Below, one piece after another: positions 43,312-51,379 of a stretch of DNA of 64,000 nt (position 1 is the stretch's first letter; each line of letters begins with the position of its first letter). The notes beneath the pieces were generated by a model. That model saw only the letters and a program-made list of their open reading frames with translations. It was not told the origin of the DNA and searched no databases. The position numbers and the translations under genes are program-made. The stretch lies in the NCBI GenBank assembly GCA_965242785.1, contig CBDETA010000004.1:372001-436000 (forward strand), given 5' to 3'. The stretch is from Maricaulis sp965242785 (GTDB taxonomy: Bacteria; Pseudomonadota; Alphaproteobacteria; Caulobacterales; Maricaulaceae).

Positions 43312-44916
43312 ATGCTGCGGACTGCCCTGCTTTGCCTGGGTTTCATCGGCCTGGGTTTCTTGGGTCTCGGACTGGGTCCCGCCGGGGCGCAGACCGAGCC
43401 GGAAATCCCGCACTTGCGGGCGCATGGCGCAGCGACGCATCTGATTGTCGACGGGGAACCTTTCCTGATCCTGGGCGGCGAGCTGGGCAATTCCACGGCT
43501 TCGAGCCTGACCTATCTGGAGGCCCAGTGGGAAACGCTGGAAACGCTCAATCTCAACACCGTCCTGGCGCCGGTGTCCTGGGAGCTGATCGAACCGGTTG
43601 AAGGCCAGTTCGACTTCACCCTGGTCGACGGCATGCTGGAACAGGCCCGCGCCCATGACATGCGGCTGGTGATCCTGTGGTTCGGCGCCTGGAAGAACTC
43701 GATGTCCAGCTATGTGCCGGCCTGGGTGAAACGCGACCAGGCGCGCTTTCCGCGGGCCCGCGATGCGCAGGGCCGGGCCCAGGAAATTCTCTCGCCCTTC
43801 TATGACGAGAACCGCGAGGCCGACCGCCGCGCCTTCACCGCGCTGATGGCGCATCTGCGCGAAGCCGACAGCCGTCATCGCACGGTGCTGATGGTGCAGG
43901 TGGAGAATGAGATCGGCATGCTGCCGGACGCCCGAGATCACTCCGAGGCCGCCAATGCCGCCTTTGCCGAGCCGGTTCCCGTACAGATCCGGACAGCGCA
44001 GGACAATCCGGGCGAGGACTGGGAATCCCTGTTCGGAGCCTCGCCGCAGACCGACGAGATGTTCCAGGCTTGGCATTTTGCCCGCTATGTCGAGGCGCTG
44101 GCCGCGTCTGGCAAGGCGGAGTATCCGCTGCCCATGTTCGTCAATGCGGCCCTGAACCGGCCCGGGGTCGAGCCCGGCGGATATCCCAGCGCCGGCCCGC
44201 TGCCGCACCTGTTCGATATCTGGCAGGCTGGCGCGCCGTCACTCGATTTCCTGGCACCGGACATCTATTTTCCGAACTTCGTCGAACGCATCTCCGAATT
44301 CCGTACGCCGGACAATCCGTTGTTCATTCCCGAGGCCAATCGCGCCGGGCGCGGGGAAGCCACCGCAGATGCGCTGTTCGCATTCGGCGCGCTGGACGCG
44401 ATGGGTTTCAGTCCCTTCTCGATCGAGAATGCGCCCGATCCCGAGCATGACCTTCTGGGCGAGGCCTATGCCCACCTGGCCGAACTTGCCCCCCTGGTGC
44501 TGGAACGCCAGGGCACGGACCGGCTGACCGGTTTCCGGCCGCCGGTCTCCTATTCCGGCGAACTGGACGTCTCGCGCCAGAGCTTCGAGATGGGCGGCTA
44601 TCGCTTCACCGTGACGTTTGATGACCCCTGGACGCCGGACGAGGCCCAGGCGATGGAAACCCATGGCGGACTGTTGATGCAGCTGGGCGAGGACGCGTTT
44701 CTGGTCCTGGGCCACGGCGTCACCCTGACCTTTGAAACGTCGGACGGGGCGGGCGACATCGCCGGCATTGAGAGCATTTGGAAAGGCCGTTATGCCGAGG
44801 GTGCGTGGCAGCCGGGTCGTCTGCTCAATGGCGATGAAAGCCATCAGGGACGGCATTTGCGCCTTCCGCCCGGCTCGGTGGGCCTGCAACGCCTGCGGCT
44901 CTATCGCTACAACTGA
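43312..44916 (+). CDS. GH35-like beta-galactosidase with DUF5597-type C-terminus, secreted
   Basis: A 534-residue protein with a Sec signal ending LGPAGAQ. The barrel has the acid/base glutamate in VQVENEIGML and the nucleophile glutamate in LFIPEANRAG, as in GH35 enzymes. The C-terminal beta domain (about residues 390-530) corresponds to DUF5597, a feature of a bacterial subgroup that includes a Cellvibrio xyloglucan-active beta-galactosidase. It follows xylD by 12 bases with GGAGAA before the ATG. It probably removes terminal galactose, or another sugar, from hemicellulose side chains. It converges with the epimerase gene and overlaps its end by 10 bases. Confidence 0.82.
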   Translation: MLRTALLCLGFIGLGFLGLGLGPAGAQTEPEIPHLRAHGAATHLIVDGEPFLILGGELGNSTASSLTYLEAQWETLETLNLNTVLAPVSWELIEPVEGQFDFTLVDGMLEQARAHDMRLVILWFGAWKNSMSSYVPAWVKRDQARFPRARDAQGRAQEILSPFYDENREADRRAFTALMAHLREADSRHRTVLMVQVENEIGMLPDARDHSEAANAAFAEPVPVQIRTAQDNPGEDWESLFGASPQTDEMFQAWHFARYVEALAASGKAEYPLPMFVNAALNRPGVEPGGYPSAGPLPHLFDIWQAGAPSLDFLAPDIYFPNFVERISEFRTPDNPLFIPEANRAGRGEATADALFAFGALDAMGFSPFSIENAPDPEHDLLGEAYAHLAELAPLVLERQGTDRLTGFRPPVSYSGELDVSRQSFEMGGYRFTVTFDDPWTPDEAQAMETHGGLLMQLGEDAFLVLGHGVTLTFETSDGAGDIAGIESIWKGRYAEGAWQPGRLLNGDESHQGRHLRLPPGSVGLQRLRLYRYN

Positions 44917-45758
44917 CCGGTTTGGATTTCGAGACGGATCCGCGCGGTTTCGCCCGCTGCCAGGACCGGCATGTCCCCGATCATGCCGTGAATGGCGTCG
45001 GGGCGGTGGGTGACGGGCTCGACACAGGCAAAACCCTCGCCCCGCGGTGTGAAGACGTGCCAGAAGCGCGTGTCTGAAAACAGCGTGACGCGTCCGGCCC
45101 GGGTGTCGATGCACACCGGCCCATCATCCGCTTCATAACAGTGGTCGACCGGCGGATTGTCCCGGATTCGCGGCCCATCACGCCAGTCCGCGAACCCGTC
45201 AGCTGTCTCCTTGCGGTCCGGAACCGCATCGCCACCCGGTTGCCAGACCGAGCCGGCCGGCAGGATGAGACGGGATGCATCATCAATCGCGAAATAGGGG
45301 TGCAGGCCAAGACCGGCGGGCATCGCGGTTTCGGCCTCATTGGTCACAGCCAGTGTCAGGACCAGCCGGTCCGGTTGCAGCCGGAAGCTCTGAACCGCGC
45401 GCCAGGCCCAGGGCCAGCCGTCTTCGCCGACGCGCGCCGAACACGTCAGCTCGGCCCGGTCTGCCGACTGTGATGTGACCTGCCAGGGCCTGAGCCAGCC
45501 CATGCCATGCAGGGCATGCGGCGCAAAGGCGTCCAGCACCGGCAGCGCGACGTCATGGCCCTCGAACCGGAAGCGCCCGCCGGCAATCCGGTTGGCGAAG
45601 GGCACGAGCGGAAAACAGGCCATGTCCAGCGGTTGCCGGCTGACCTGCGGTGCCGGGCGCAGAATGTCAGCCCTGCCCTGCCGGAAATGGCTGATCGATC
45701 CGCCGACCTCTGGCCGGATACCCAGAGAGAGCGAGCCGCGGACGAGCGTCAGGCTCAC
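44907..45758 (-). CDS. aldose 1-epimerase (mutarotase)-like protein
   Basis: A 283-residue beta-sandwich protein of the galactose mutarotase family: substrate-binding CFPLVPFANRIAGGRFRF, HGMGWLRPW, the histidine in GLGLHPYF, and the late aspartate/glutamate motifs (VCIDTRAG, ACVEPVTH). It interconverts anomers, here probably of xylose, to supply the form used by xylose dehydrogenase. The start is GTG at 45758, overlapping the xylC stop as GTGA, so the two are co-translated. It is last in the xylX-xylB-porter-xylC run. Its precise sugar is inferred from neighbours. Confidence 0.87.
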   Translation of the reverse strand: MSLTLVRGSLSLGIRPEVGGSISHFRQGRADILRPAPQVSRQPLDMACFPLVPFANRIAGGRFRFEGHDVALPVLDAFAPHALHGMGWLRPWQVTSQSADRAELTCSARVGEDGWPWAWRAVQSFRLQPDRLVLTLAVTNEAETAMPAGLGLHPYFAIDDASRLILPAGSVWQPGGDAVPDRKETADGFADWRDGPRIRDNPPVDHCYEADDGPVCIDTRAGRVTLFSDTRFWHVFTPRGEGFACVEPVTHRPDAIHGMIGDMPVLAAGETARIRLEIQTGQL

Positions 45759-46615
45759 AGTTTGATCAGGTTCTGTGCCTGGCCGGGCGTGTCGACACGC
45801 AGGCGGAACAGGCCGCCCGCGGCCGGGGTCTGTGCCAATTGCTTATCGCTTTGGTGCAGCCGGGCCGTGGTGATGTAGAGGGTTTTCAGATCGTCATCAC
45901 CGAATACGGCCTTGGTGATGGCCGGAACCGGCATTTCGATCTTGCCCAGGGACGTGCCATCGGGCGCGAAGCGGGCAATGCCCCAGCCATTGAACAGGCC
46001 GATATGGACCGTGCCGGCACTGTCGACGCTCGGACCGTCACAGAAGCCCTCGTCCATGGTGGCAAACAGGCGCTTGTTGGACAGGACACCGCCCTCAGCG
46101 CAGTCGAAGGCGTAGGTTTTCTTGTCCAGCGTGTCGTTGTGATATAGCGTCTTGCCGTCCGGGCTCAGGGCCGGACCATTGGTGACGCCATAGCCGTCAT
46201 CCTTGCGCTCCAGCTTGCCGTGCGCCCAGCGATAGAGCGCCCCGGTCTTGCCCGCCTCGCTGTCATCCATCGAGCCGAACCACAGCGCACCGTCCGGCGC
46301 GACAAAACCGTCATTGAGCCGGTTCTGGGGCCGGTCTTCCTCGACCGCGAGGATCATCTCGAAACGGCCGGTGGCCGGATCGAAACGGTGCAGGCCGCCG
46401 CGCACACCGCAGATCAGCGAGCCGTCTTCGGCCGGAAGGGCAAAGCCGGTCTGGTCCGGCGTGTCGAAGCTGGACTTGCTGTCATCGTCGACACCATAGC
46501 GATGCAGCTTGCGCTGCTTGATATCGACGAACCACACACAGCGCTCGCGCGCCGACCACACCGGACCCTCGCCCAGCGTCGTCTTCAGGTCCCAGATCAG
46601 TTCCACATCACGCAT
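45755..46615 (-). CDS. xylC: D-xylonolactonase (SMP-30 family)
   Basis: A 286-residue cytoplasmic SMP-30 protein without a signal peptide, matching Caulobacter XylC in length and wording: WDLKTTLGEGPVW with the metal glutamate, WFVDIKQRKLH, VTNGPALSPDGKTLYHNDTL (in parts) and LKTLYITTAR. It hydrolyses D-xylono-lactone made by XylB to xylonate. In the Caulobacter operon it lies next to xylB; here the sugar porter gene sits in between. The 72-base gap to the porter contains an 11-base hairpin. Its stop overlaps the epimerase start. Confidence 0.92.
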   Translation of the reverse strand: MRDVELIWDLKTTLGEGPVWSARERCVWFVDIKQRKLHRYGVDDDSKSSFDTPDQTGFALPAEDGSLICGVRGGLHRFDPATGRFEMILAVEEDRPQNRLNDGFVAPDGALWFGSMDDSEAGKTGALYRWAHGKLERKDDGYGVTNGPALSPDGKTLYHNDTLDKKTYAFDCAEGGVLSNKRLFATMDEGFCDGPSVDSAGTVHIGLFNGWGIARFAPDGTSLGKIEMPVPAITKAVFGDDDLKTLYITTARLHQSDKQLAQTPAAGGLFRLRVDTPGQAQNLIKL

Positions 46616-46636
46616 GCGGGTCTCTCAGAGGAAAGA

Positions 46637-46663
46637 CAGCCCGGGCGGAACAGGTCCGCCCGG
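46637..46663. other. perfect 11-bp hairpin between porter and xylC
   Basis: GCCCGGGCGGA and TCCGCCCGGGC (46637-46647 and 46653-46663) pair perfectly around ACAGG. On the transcribed minus strand only weak T-content follows, so it is not a typical terminator. It may lower read-through into xylC or protect the upstream mRNA 3' end. Confidence 0.6.
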
Positions 46664-46687
46664 GCCGGAGGGTAGGTCTCGTGAAAA

Positions 46688-48121
46688 TTAGCCCTTCATG
46701 TCCTCGAGTTCCTGGCCACGCGTCTCGCGGACGGCCCGGATCACGAAGAAGATCGAGATGGCCGCGAACAGCGTGTAGATGCCGTAGGCGCCAGCGAGAC
46801 CGATCGAACCCAACAGGATCGGGAAGGTCATGGTGATGCCGAAGTTCGAGCCCCACTGGAACAGGCCGGACACCGCCAGGCCGGAACCGCGGATCTGGTT
46901 CGGGAACATCTCACCCAGCATGACCCACATCACCGGGCCCCAGGAGAAGTTGAAAAACATCACATAGGCCAGGGCTGCCACCAGGGCGAGCTGACCCATC
47001 TGGGCCGTCATCTGCAGCGTGCCGTCCACCAGCTCACCGGTGGAGAAGGCATAGCCCGCCAGACCCAGGGTCACCGCCATGCCGATCGAACCGATGATCA
47101 GCATCGGCTTGCGGCCGATCTTGTCGATGACGAAGAGGGCCACGATCACCGCGAGGATGGACAGGCCACCGGACAGGACGTTGGTCAGCAGGGCATCGCT
47201 TTCCGAGAAGCCCGCTGCCTGCCACAGCACCGCGCCGTAGTAGAAGATCACATTGATGCCGACCAGCTGCTGGAAGGTCGCCAGGCCGATACCGACCCAG
47301 ACGATCGGACGGATCTTCTTGGTGACCGGGTCGATCAGGTCCTTCAGGCGCGGCTGGTGATCCGCGGCCAGGGAGGCCCTGATCTCGCCAACCTTGCGTT
47401 CGGCCACCTTGGCGTTGAACAGGCTGCCCAGCACCGTCTTGGCCTGGTCATCCTTCTTCTTGAACACCAAAAAGCGCGGGCTTTCCGGAATGAAGAACAG
47501 GGCGACCAGGAAGATCGCGGCCGGGATCAGCTCCATCCAGAACATCCAGCGCCAGGCCTGGAAACCCATCCAGAACTCGGCCGTCGACGAGCCGGCGGCA
47601 TTGGCCAGGAAGTAGTTGGACAGGAAGGAGAAGAACAGGCCGGCAATGATCGCCACCTGCTGGATCGTCGCCAGACGGCCGCGAATGCCGGCCGGAGCGA
47701 TTTCCGAGATATAGGCCGGAGCCATCACCGAGGCAGCGCCGACGGCAAAGCCGCCGAGGATACGGTAGATGACGAATTCCAGCGAGCCGTTGGCAACGCC
47801 GGAACCCCAGGCCGAGATGATGAAGAAGACCGCGGAGACCAGCAGCAGCGTGCGGCGGCCGAACATGTCGGCCATGCGGCCGGCCAGCAGCGCGCCGAGC
47901 GCACAGCCCAGCAGCATGGAGGCCACGTTGAAACCGGTGCCGATGGATTCCGAATTGAAGGCCTGTTGCAGCCCGTCGACGGTGCCGTTGATGACGCCCG
48001 AGTCATAGCCGAACAGGAAGCCGCCGATCGTCGCCACCAGCGCGATCGACAGGATATATCCCAGATTATGGCTGTCGGCCGGCGGTGCCGCCGCTTCAGC
48101 CGGATTGGCTGTATCTGTCAT
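46688..48121 (-). CDS. MFS sugar porter, probable D-xylose:H+ symporter (XylE-like)
   Basis: A 477-residue protein with 12 predicted membrane helices and the sugar-porter signatures GGFLFGYDSGVINGT in helix 1, GRMADMFGRRTLLL in loop 2-3, RILGGFAVGAASVMAPAYISE in helix 4-5, PESPRFLVFKKK before the central loop, and the paired loop IDKIGRKPML. It probably imports D-xylose, because it is embedded between xylB and xylC. GGGGAGG precedes the ATG, 55 bases after xylB. Glucose or another pentose is possible; sugar porters are hard to assign by sequence alone. Confidence 0.9.
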   Translation of the reverse strand: MTDTANPAEAAAPPADSHNLGYILSIALVATIGGFLFGYDSGVINGTVDGLQQAFNSESIGTGFNVASMLLGCALGALLAGRMADMFGRRTLLLVSAVFFIISAWGSGVANGSLEFVIYRILGGFAVGAASVMAPAYISEIAPAGIRGRLATIQQVAIIAGLFFSFLSNYFLANAAGSSTAEFWMGFQAWRWMFWMELIPAAIFLVALFFIPESPRFLVFKKKDDQAKTVLGSLFNAKVAERKVGEIRASLAADHQPRLKDLIDPVTKKIRPIVWVGIGLATFQQLVGINVIFYYGAVLWQAAGFSESDALLTNVLSGGLSILAVIVALFVIDKIGRKPMLIIGSIGMAVTLGLAGYAFSTGELVDGTLQMTAQMGQLALVAALAYVMFFNFSWGPVMWVMLGEMFPNQIRGSGLAVSGLFQWGSNFGITMTFPILLGSIGLAGAYGIYTLFAAISIFFVIRAVRETRGQELEDMKG

Positions 48122-48176
48122 TTCACTTACCTCCCCATGGGGCTCTCTCCCGGCCCCTCAAGTTGATGATCCGGGC

Positions 48177-48935
48177 CTACCTCCAGCCCGCATCGACAAA
48201 ATACTCGTGCCCGGTACAGGCGCGCGCGTCATCTGAGGCCAGGAACAGGGCCATGGCCAGAATATCGCGCGGTTCGACCCGCAGTTTCAGGCATTGCGCC
48301 GCCACGATCTCGGCTTCCGCCTCCGGCGTGTACCATTTGTCCTGGCGCGGCGTTTTGACATTGCCGGGCACGATGCAGGTGACCCGGATCCCGTCCGGTC
48401 CCAGTTCGCGCGCCAGGGCGCGGGTCATGCCTTCGATCGCCGACTTGCAGGTCTGGTAGACGGACAGGTCCGGCAGAGCGAGGTGCCAGGAAATCGAACC
48501 CAGATTGATCACCGCACCGGCACCCTTGGCCTTCATGCCGGCCGTGACGGCCCGCGTCGCGAAGAACTTATGGCGCAGATTCACGGCGAGGCGGTCGTCC
48601 CAGTATTCCGGGGTCACGTCCTGGATGCTGTGGCGGTCATCATTGGCCGCATTGTTCAGCAGGATGTCCACGGCTCCGAAATCCGACTGGATCGCCGCCA
48701 TCGTGGCATCCAGTTCGGTCAGGTCCGTGAGGTCGCAATGGCGATAGACGGGCGCGGGACCGAGACCGGCCAGCTTCGCCTCCAGGGCGCGGGCCGGTTC
48801 GTCGCAGATGTCCAGGAACACCACCCGGGCCCCCTGCCGGGCGAAGCCCTCGGTCAGGGCCGCGCCAATACCGGAGCCGCCGCCGGTGACGACCACCAGC
48901 TTGCCCTTGATGGAGGGGTAGATGGCGCCGCTCAT
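48177..48935 (-). CDS. xylB: NAD-dependent D-xylose 1-dehydrogenase (SDR family)
   Basis: A 252-residue short-chain dehydrogenase very close to Caulobacter XylB, including the opening AIYPSIKGKLVVVTGGGSGI, NNAANDDRH, GSISWHLALPDLSVYQTCK with the catalytic S-Y-K triad, and the ending LASDDARACTGHEYFVDAGW. It oxidises D-xylose to xylonolactone with NAD. The ATG overlaps the xylX stop as ATGA. Second gene of the xylX-led operon. Nothing unusual in the active site was seen. Confidence 0.95.
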   Translation of the reverse strand: MSGAIYPSIKGKLVVVTGGGSGIGAALTEGFARQGARVVFLDICDEPARALEAKLAGLGPAPVYRHCDLTDLTELDATMAAIQSDFGAVDILLNNAANDDRHSIQDVTPEYWDDRLAVNLRHKFFATRAVTAGMKAKGAGAVINLGSISWHLALPDLSVYQTCKSAIEGMTRALARELGPDGIRVTCIVPGNVKTPRQDKWYTPEAEAEIVAAQCLKLRVEPRDILAMALFLASDDARACTGHEYFVDAGWR

Positions 48936-50095
48936 GCCGCGCCTCCCAGCAAGCCGCGACCCGCCAGATTGCGCATCAGATCGCTGATACCGAATGTCCA
49001 GGGCGGTGCCTGTTCGCAGGTGATGACGATATTCTCCAGCACGCCGAGGCGCTCGCTGGACACCTTCACGCGATCACCCGGCTTGTGGGTGAAGCCCAGA
49101 CCCGGCGCGCCGCGGTCATCGACCGGCGCGAACATGGTGCCCAGCATCAGGACGAAACCGTCCGGATACTGGTGGTTCGGCCCGATGGTCTGACGCACCA
49201 GCTCCAGCGGATCGCGGCTGATCAGGCCCATGGAGCTGGCGCCTTCCATGCGGAAATTGTCCGGCCCCTCGACTTCCAGCGCGATGGTCGCCTGGCGCAC
49301 ATCATCGATGGTGAAAGCGTCATCGAACAAGCGCACGAACGGCCCCAGCGAGCAGGACGCGTTATTGTCCTTGGCCTTGCCCAGAAGCAGGGCAGAGCGG
49401 CCCTCGAAATCGCGCAAATTGACGTCATTGCCCAGGCAGGCGCCCAGCGCCCGGCCCTTGGCATCACACACCAGGGCCACTTCCGGTTCCGGATTGTTCC
49501 AGCGCGAGTCGGCGCGCACACCGACATAATCGCCCCAGCCCACAGCCGAGAGCGGCGGGGATTTGGTGAAGATCTCGGCGTCCGGACCGATCGCCACTTC
49601 CAGGTATTGCGACCACAGGCCTTCGGCAGACAGGGCGGATTTGAGGTTTGCCGCCTCGTCCGAGCCGGGCTTCACCGAGGACAGGTCGGCGCCGACCTTG
49701 TCCTTGAGCATGTCGCGAATGTCCTTGGCGCGGTCGGCATGGCCCTGCGCCCGCTCCTCGATCACCCGTTCGATGGCGGACACCGCGAAGGTAACGCCTG
49801 ACGCCTTGATGCACTGCAGATCGACCGGGGCGAGCAGTTTCAGAGCATCGGCAGGCGCATCCTCCCAGACCGTCACGAATTCATGCGAGTCCAACGCGCC
49901 CAGGTCGCGGCCGCTCACGCCGGCCAGGTCAGCCGAACGGGCCAGGGCATCGGAGACAGTGGGGGCAAAGGCAGAAATGTCGTAGAGGCGTCCGGCGCGG
50001 ACCAGAACCGGGGTCGGCCCCTCGGGCAGGGCGATCCGTCCGATCAGGGTCGCGTCCTGCCAATCAGCCGCCAGGCTGTCGGTAAGCTGGGTCAT
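48932..50095 (-). CDS. xylX: 2-keto-3-deoxy-D-xylonate dehydratase (FAH family)
   Basis: A 387-residue protein with a C-terminal fumarylacetoacetate-hydrolase-like fold. It matches Caulobacter XylX in LLAPVDLQCIKASGVTFAVS, LWSQYLEVAIGPDAEIFTKS, SRWNNPEPEV, GNDVNLRDFEGRSALLLGKA, HQYPDGFVLMLGTMFAP and PWTFGISDLMRNLAGRGLL. It turns 2-keto-3-deoxy-xylonate into alpha-ketoglutarate semialdehyde, Weimberg step four. The ATG at 50095 has GGGGGAGGA directly upstream; the frame itself is open to 50149. It is the first gene of the xylose operon, behind both a LacI-type and a GntR-type operator. The next enzyme, XylA, which follows xylX in Caulobacter, is not here. Confidence 0.94.
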   Translation of the reverse strand: MTQLTDSLAADWQDATLIGRIALPEGPTPVLVRAGRLYDISAFAPTVSDALARSADLAGVSGRDLGALDSHEFVTVWEDAPADALKLLAPVDLQCIKASGVTFAVSAIERVIEERAQGHADRAKDIRDMLKDKVGADLSSVKPGSDEAANLKSALSAEGLWSQYLEVAIGPDAEIFTKSPPLSAVGWGDYVGVRADSRWNNPEPEVALVCDAKGRALGACLGNDVNLRDFEGRSALLLGKAKDNNASCSLGPFVRLFDDAFTIDDVRQATIALEVEGPDNFRMEGASSMGLISRDPLELVRQTIGPNHQYPDGFVLMLGTMFAPVDDRGAPGLGFTHKPGDRVKVSSERLGVLENIVITCEQAPPWTFGISDLMRNLAGRGLLGGAA

Positions 50096-50177
50096 TCCTC
50101 CCCCAAAACTCGTCATGTTTCCGCCGTCTGGCCGCATTTCCGCAGCCACCGCGGACAGCGCCGTCTTCGCGGCATTT

Positions 50178-50193
50178 TTAATAGCGCTAACAT
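50178..50193. promoter_or_regulatory. LacI-type operator on the xylX promoter
   Basis: TTAATAGCGCTAACAT (minus strand ATGTTAGCGCTATTAA) matches the receptor-promoter site at 14 of 16 positions. It overlaps the predicted -10 (GATGTT) that lies 17 bases from a perfect minus-strand TTGACA (50217-50212), a classic repressor position. From memory the Caulobacter xylose operator is of this TTAGCGCTAA type. The LacI gene 54 bases away is the likely source of the binder. Confidence 0.7.
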
Positions 50194-50211
50194 CATCGGG
50201 GCGCGCCCAGC

Positions 50212-50217
50212 TGTCAA
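50212..50217 (-). promoter_or_regulatory. -35 element of the xylX promoter
   Basis: Minus-strand TTGACA, followed after 17 bases by GATGTT within the LacI-type operator. The hexamer and spacing make this the clearest sigma-70-type promoter in the window, although the -10 is a poor match. Confidence 0.55.
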
Positions 50218-50227
50218 GCGCCCCATT

Positions 50228-50244
50228 TAAATGTCTGACATATT
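50228..50244. promoter_or_regulatory. GntR-type operator upstream of the xylX -35
   Basis: TAAATGTCTGACATATT fits the shared 17-base motif, centred at 50236. It lies 11 bases upstream of the -35 box, so binding would not block RNA polymerase directly; activation or cooperation with the LacI protein is possible. Confidence 0.6.
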
Positions 50245-50246
50245 AC

Positions 50247-51353
50247 TCAGTCCACCGCGGGAGCCGGACCCGAGGACGCGCGCACGATCAGCTCGTGCGG
50301 CAGCATGCGGTCGACCGGCTTGCCGGCCCGGGCCCGGTCGCGACCGGACCGGCTCTCATCCAGCACGATGCGCAGGGCCGCTTCCGCCATCGCCGCCACA
50401 GGCTGGCGGATCGTGGTCAGTTCGGGCCAGACGGCGGTAGCGATGTGGGTGTCGTCAAAGCCGACCACGGTAAGATCGCCCGGCACGTCCAAGCCACGCC
50501 GGTGGGCGGCTGCCATGACCCCGGCGGCCATGTCGTCATTCGAGGCGAAAATGGCGGTGGGCGGCTGCGGTTCGGCCAGCAGTTTCTCGGCCGCCTCGAA
50601 GCCGGATCGATAGGTGAAATTGCCCTGTTCCACACTCACCCGGGCAGCCGGTTCGGCCTTGCGGATCTCGTGTTCAAAGCCCAGCTGGCGCTCCATCGAC
50701 ACCGACTGGTTCTCCGCGCCCTTGATGAAGCCGATGCGGCGATGGCCCAGTTCCAACAGGTGCCGGGTCATGTCGGCAGCGGCCCCGAAATCATCCATGC
50801 GAACGACATTGGCATCCTGGCGCGAACGCCCTGTACCAACGGCGACGGCAATCACGCCCTGGTCGCGCAGATCGGCGATCGCGGGCTGGCTGTCGGCGTG
50901 CGGGGCCGGCAGGATCACGCCTGCCACGCCGCCGGAAACCATGCGGGCGATGGCCGCCTTCTCGCTCTCCAGCGACAGGTCGCACTTCTCGATCACCAGC
51001 AGCGCCCCGGAGCGCTGGGCCTCGTCCAGCGCACCGACCAGGATTTCCGACAGATAGCCGGCAGACGGGTTGGAGTATAACAGCCCGACCCGGCCCGACC
51101 CGTGCCGCGCCAGCGAGCGGGCCGCGGCATTGGGCGAATAGCCCAGCTCCTTGACCGCCCGCATGACGATGTCACGCGTGGAGACCTTCACGCCGGGGAC
51201 ATTGTTCATCACCCGCGACACGGTCATGACCGACACGCCGGCATGCCGGGCGACCTGGTCCATGGTGACGGCGCCTTTGCGTTTTCCCTTCAGGTTCACG
51301 CTCTTATCCCTGCCTCCCCCGCCATTTCCGGCGCTGGCTCCATGATTGGCCAT
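50247..51353 (-). CDS. LacI-family regulator, xylR-like (predicted xylose operon repressor)
   Basis: A 368-residue repressor: helix-turn-helix about residues 31-55 (MDQVARHAGVSVMTVSRVMN), hinge, and sugar-binding domain with GHRRIGFIKG and FASNDDMAAGVM. It sits immediately upstream of the xylX promoter region, whose LacI-type operator recurs at the TonB receptor. A xylose-responsive role like Caulobacter XylR is inferred. ATG 51353 has GGGGGA almost touching it; GTG 51299 (AGGGA 8 bases upstream) is an alternative that removes 18 unconserved glycine-rich residues. It follows uxuB by 26 bases on the same strand and may be part of that operon. Confidence 0.88.
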   Translation of the reverse strand: MANHGASAGNGGGGRDKSVNLKGKRKGAVTMDQVARHAGVSVMTVSRVMNNVPGVKVSTRDIVMRAVKELGYSPNAAARSLARHGSGRVGLLYSNPSAGYLSEILVGALDEAQRSGALLVIEKCDLSLESEKAAIARMVSGGVAGVILPAPHADSQPAIADLRDQGVIAVAVGTGRSRQDANVVRMDDFGAAADMTRHLLELGHRRIGFIKGAENQSVSMERQLGFEHEIRKAEPAARVSVEQGNFTYRSGFEAAEKLLAEPQPPTAIFASNDDMAAGVMAAAHRRGLDVPGDLTVVGFDDTHIATAVWPELTTIRQPVAAMAEAALRIVLDESRSGRDRARAGKPVDRMLPHELIVRASSGPAPAVD

Positions 51354-51379
51354 TCCCCCGCGGGGTCAATGGCCCGATC

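Noticed and set aside
46637..46663. Intrinsic terminator call for the hairpin between porter and xylC
   Set aside because: No T-run follows on the transcribed strand and xylC lies directly downstream in the same pathway, so it is listed only as a hairpin.
48133..48142. Palindrome CCCCATGGGG upstream of the sugar porter
   Set aside because: It coincides with the Shine-Dalgarno of the porter gene (GGGGAGG) and is probably chance symmetry in GC-rich sequence.
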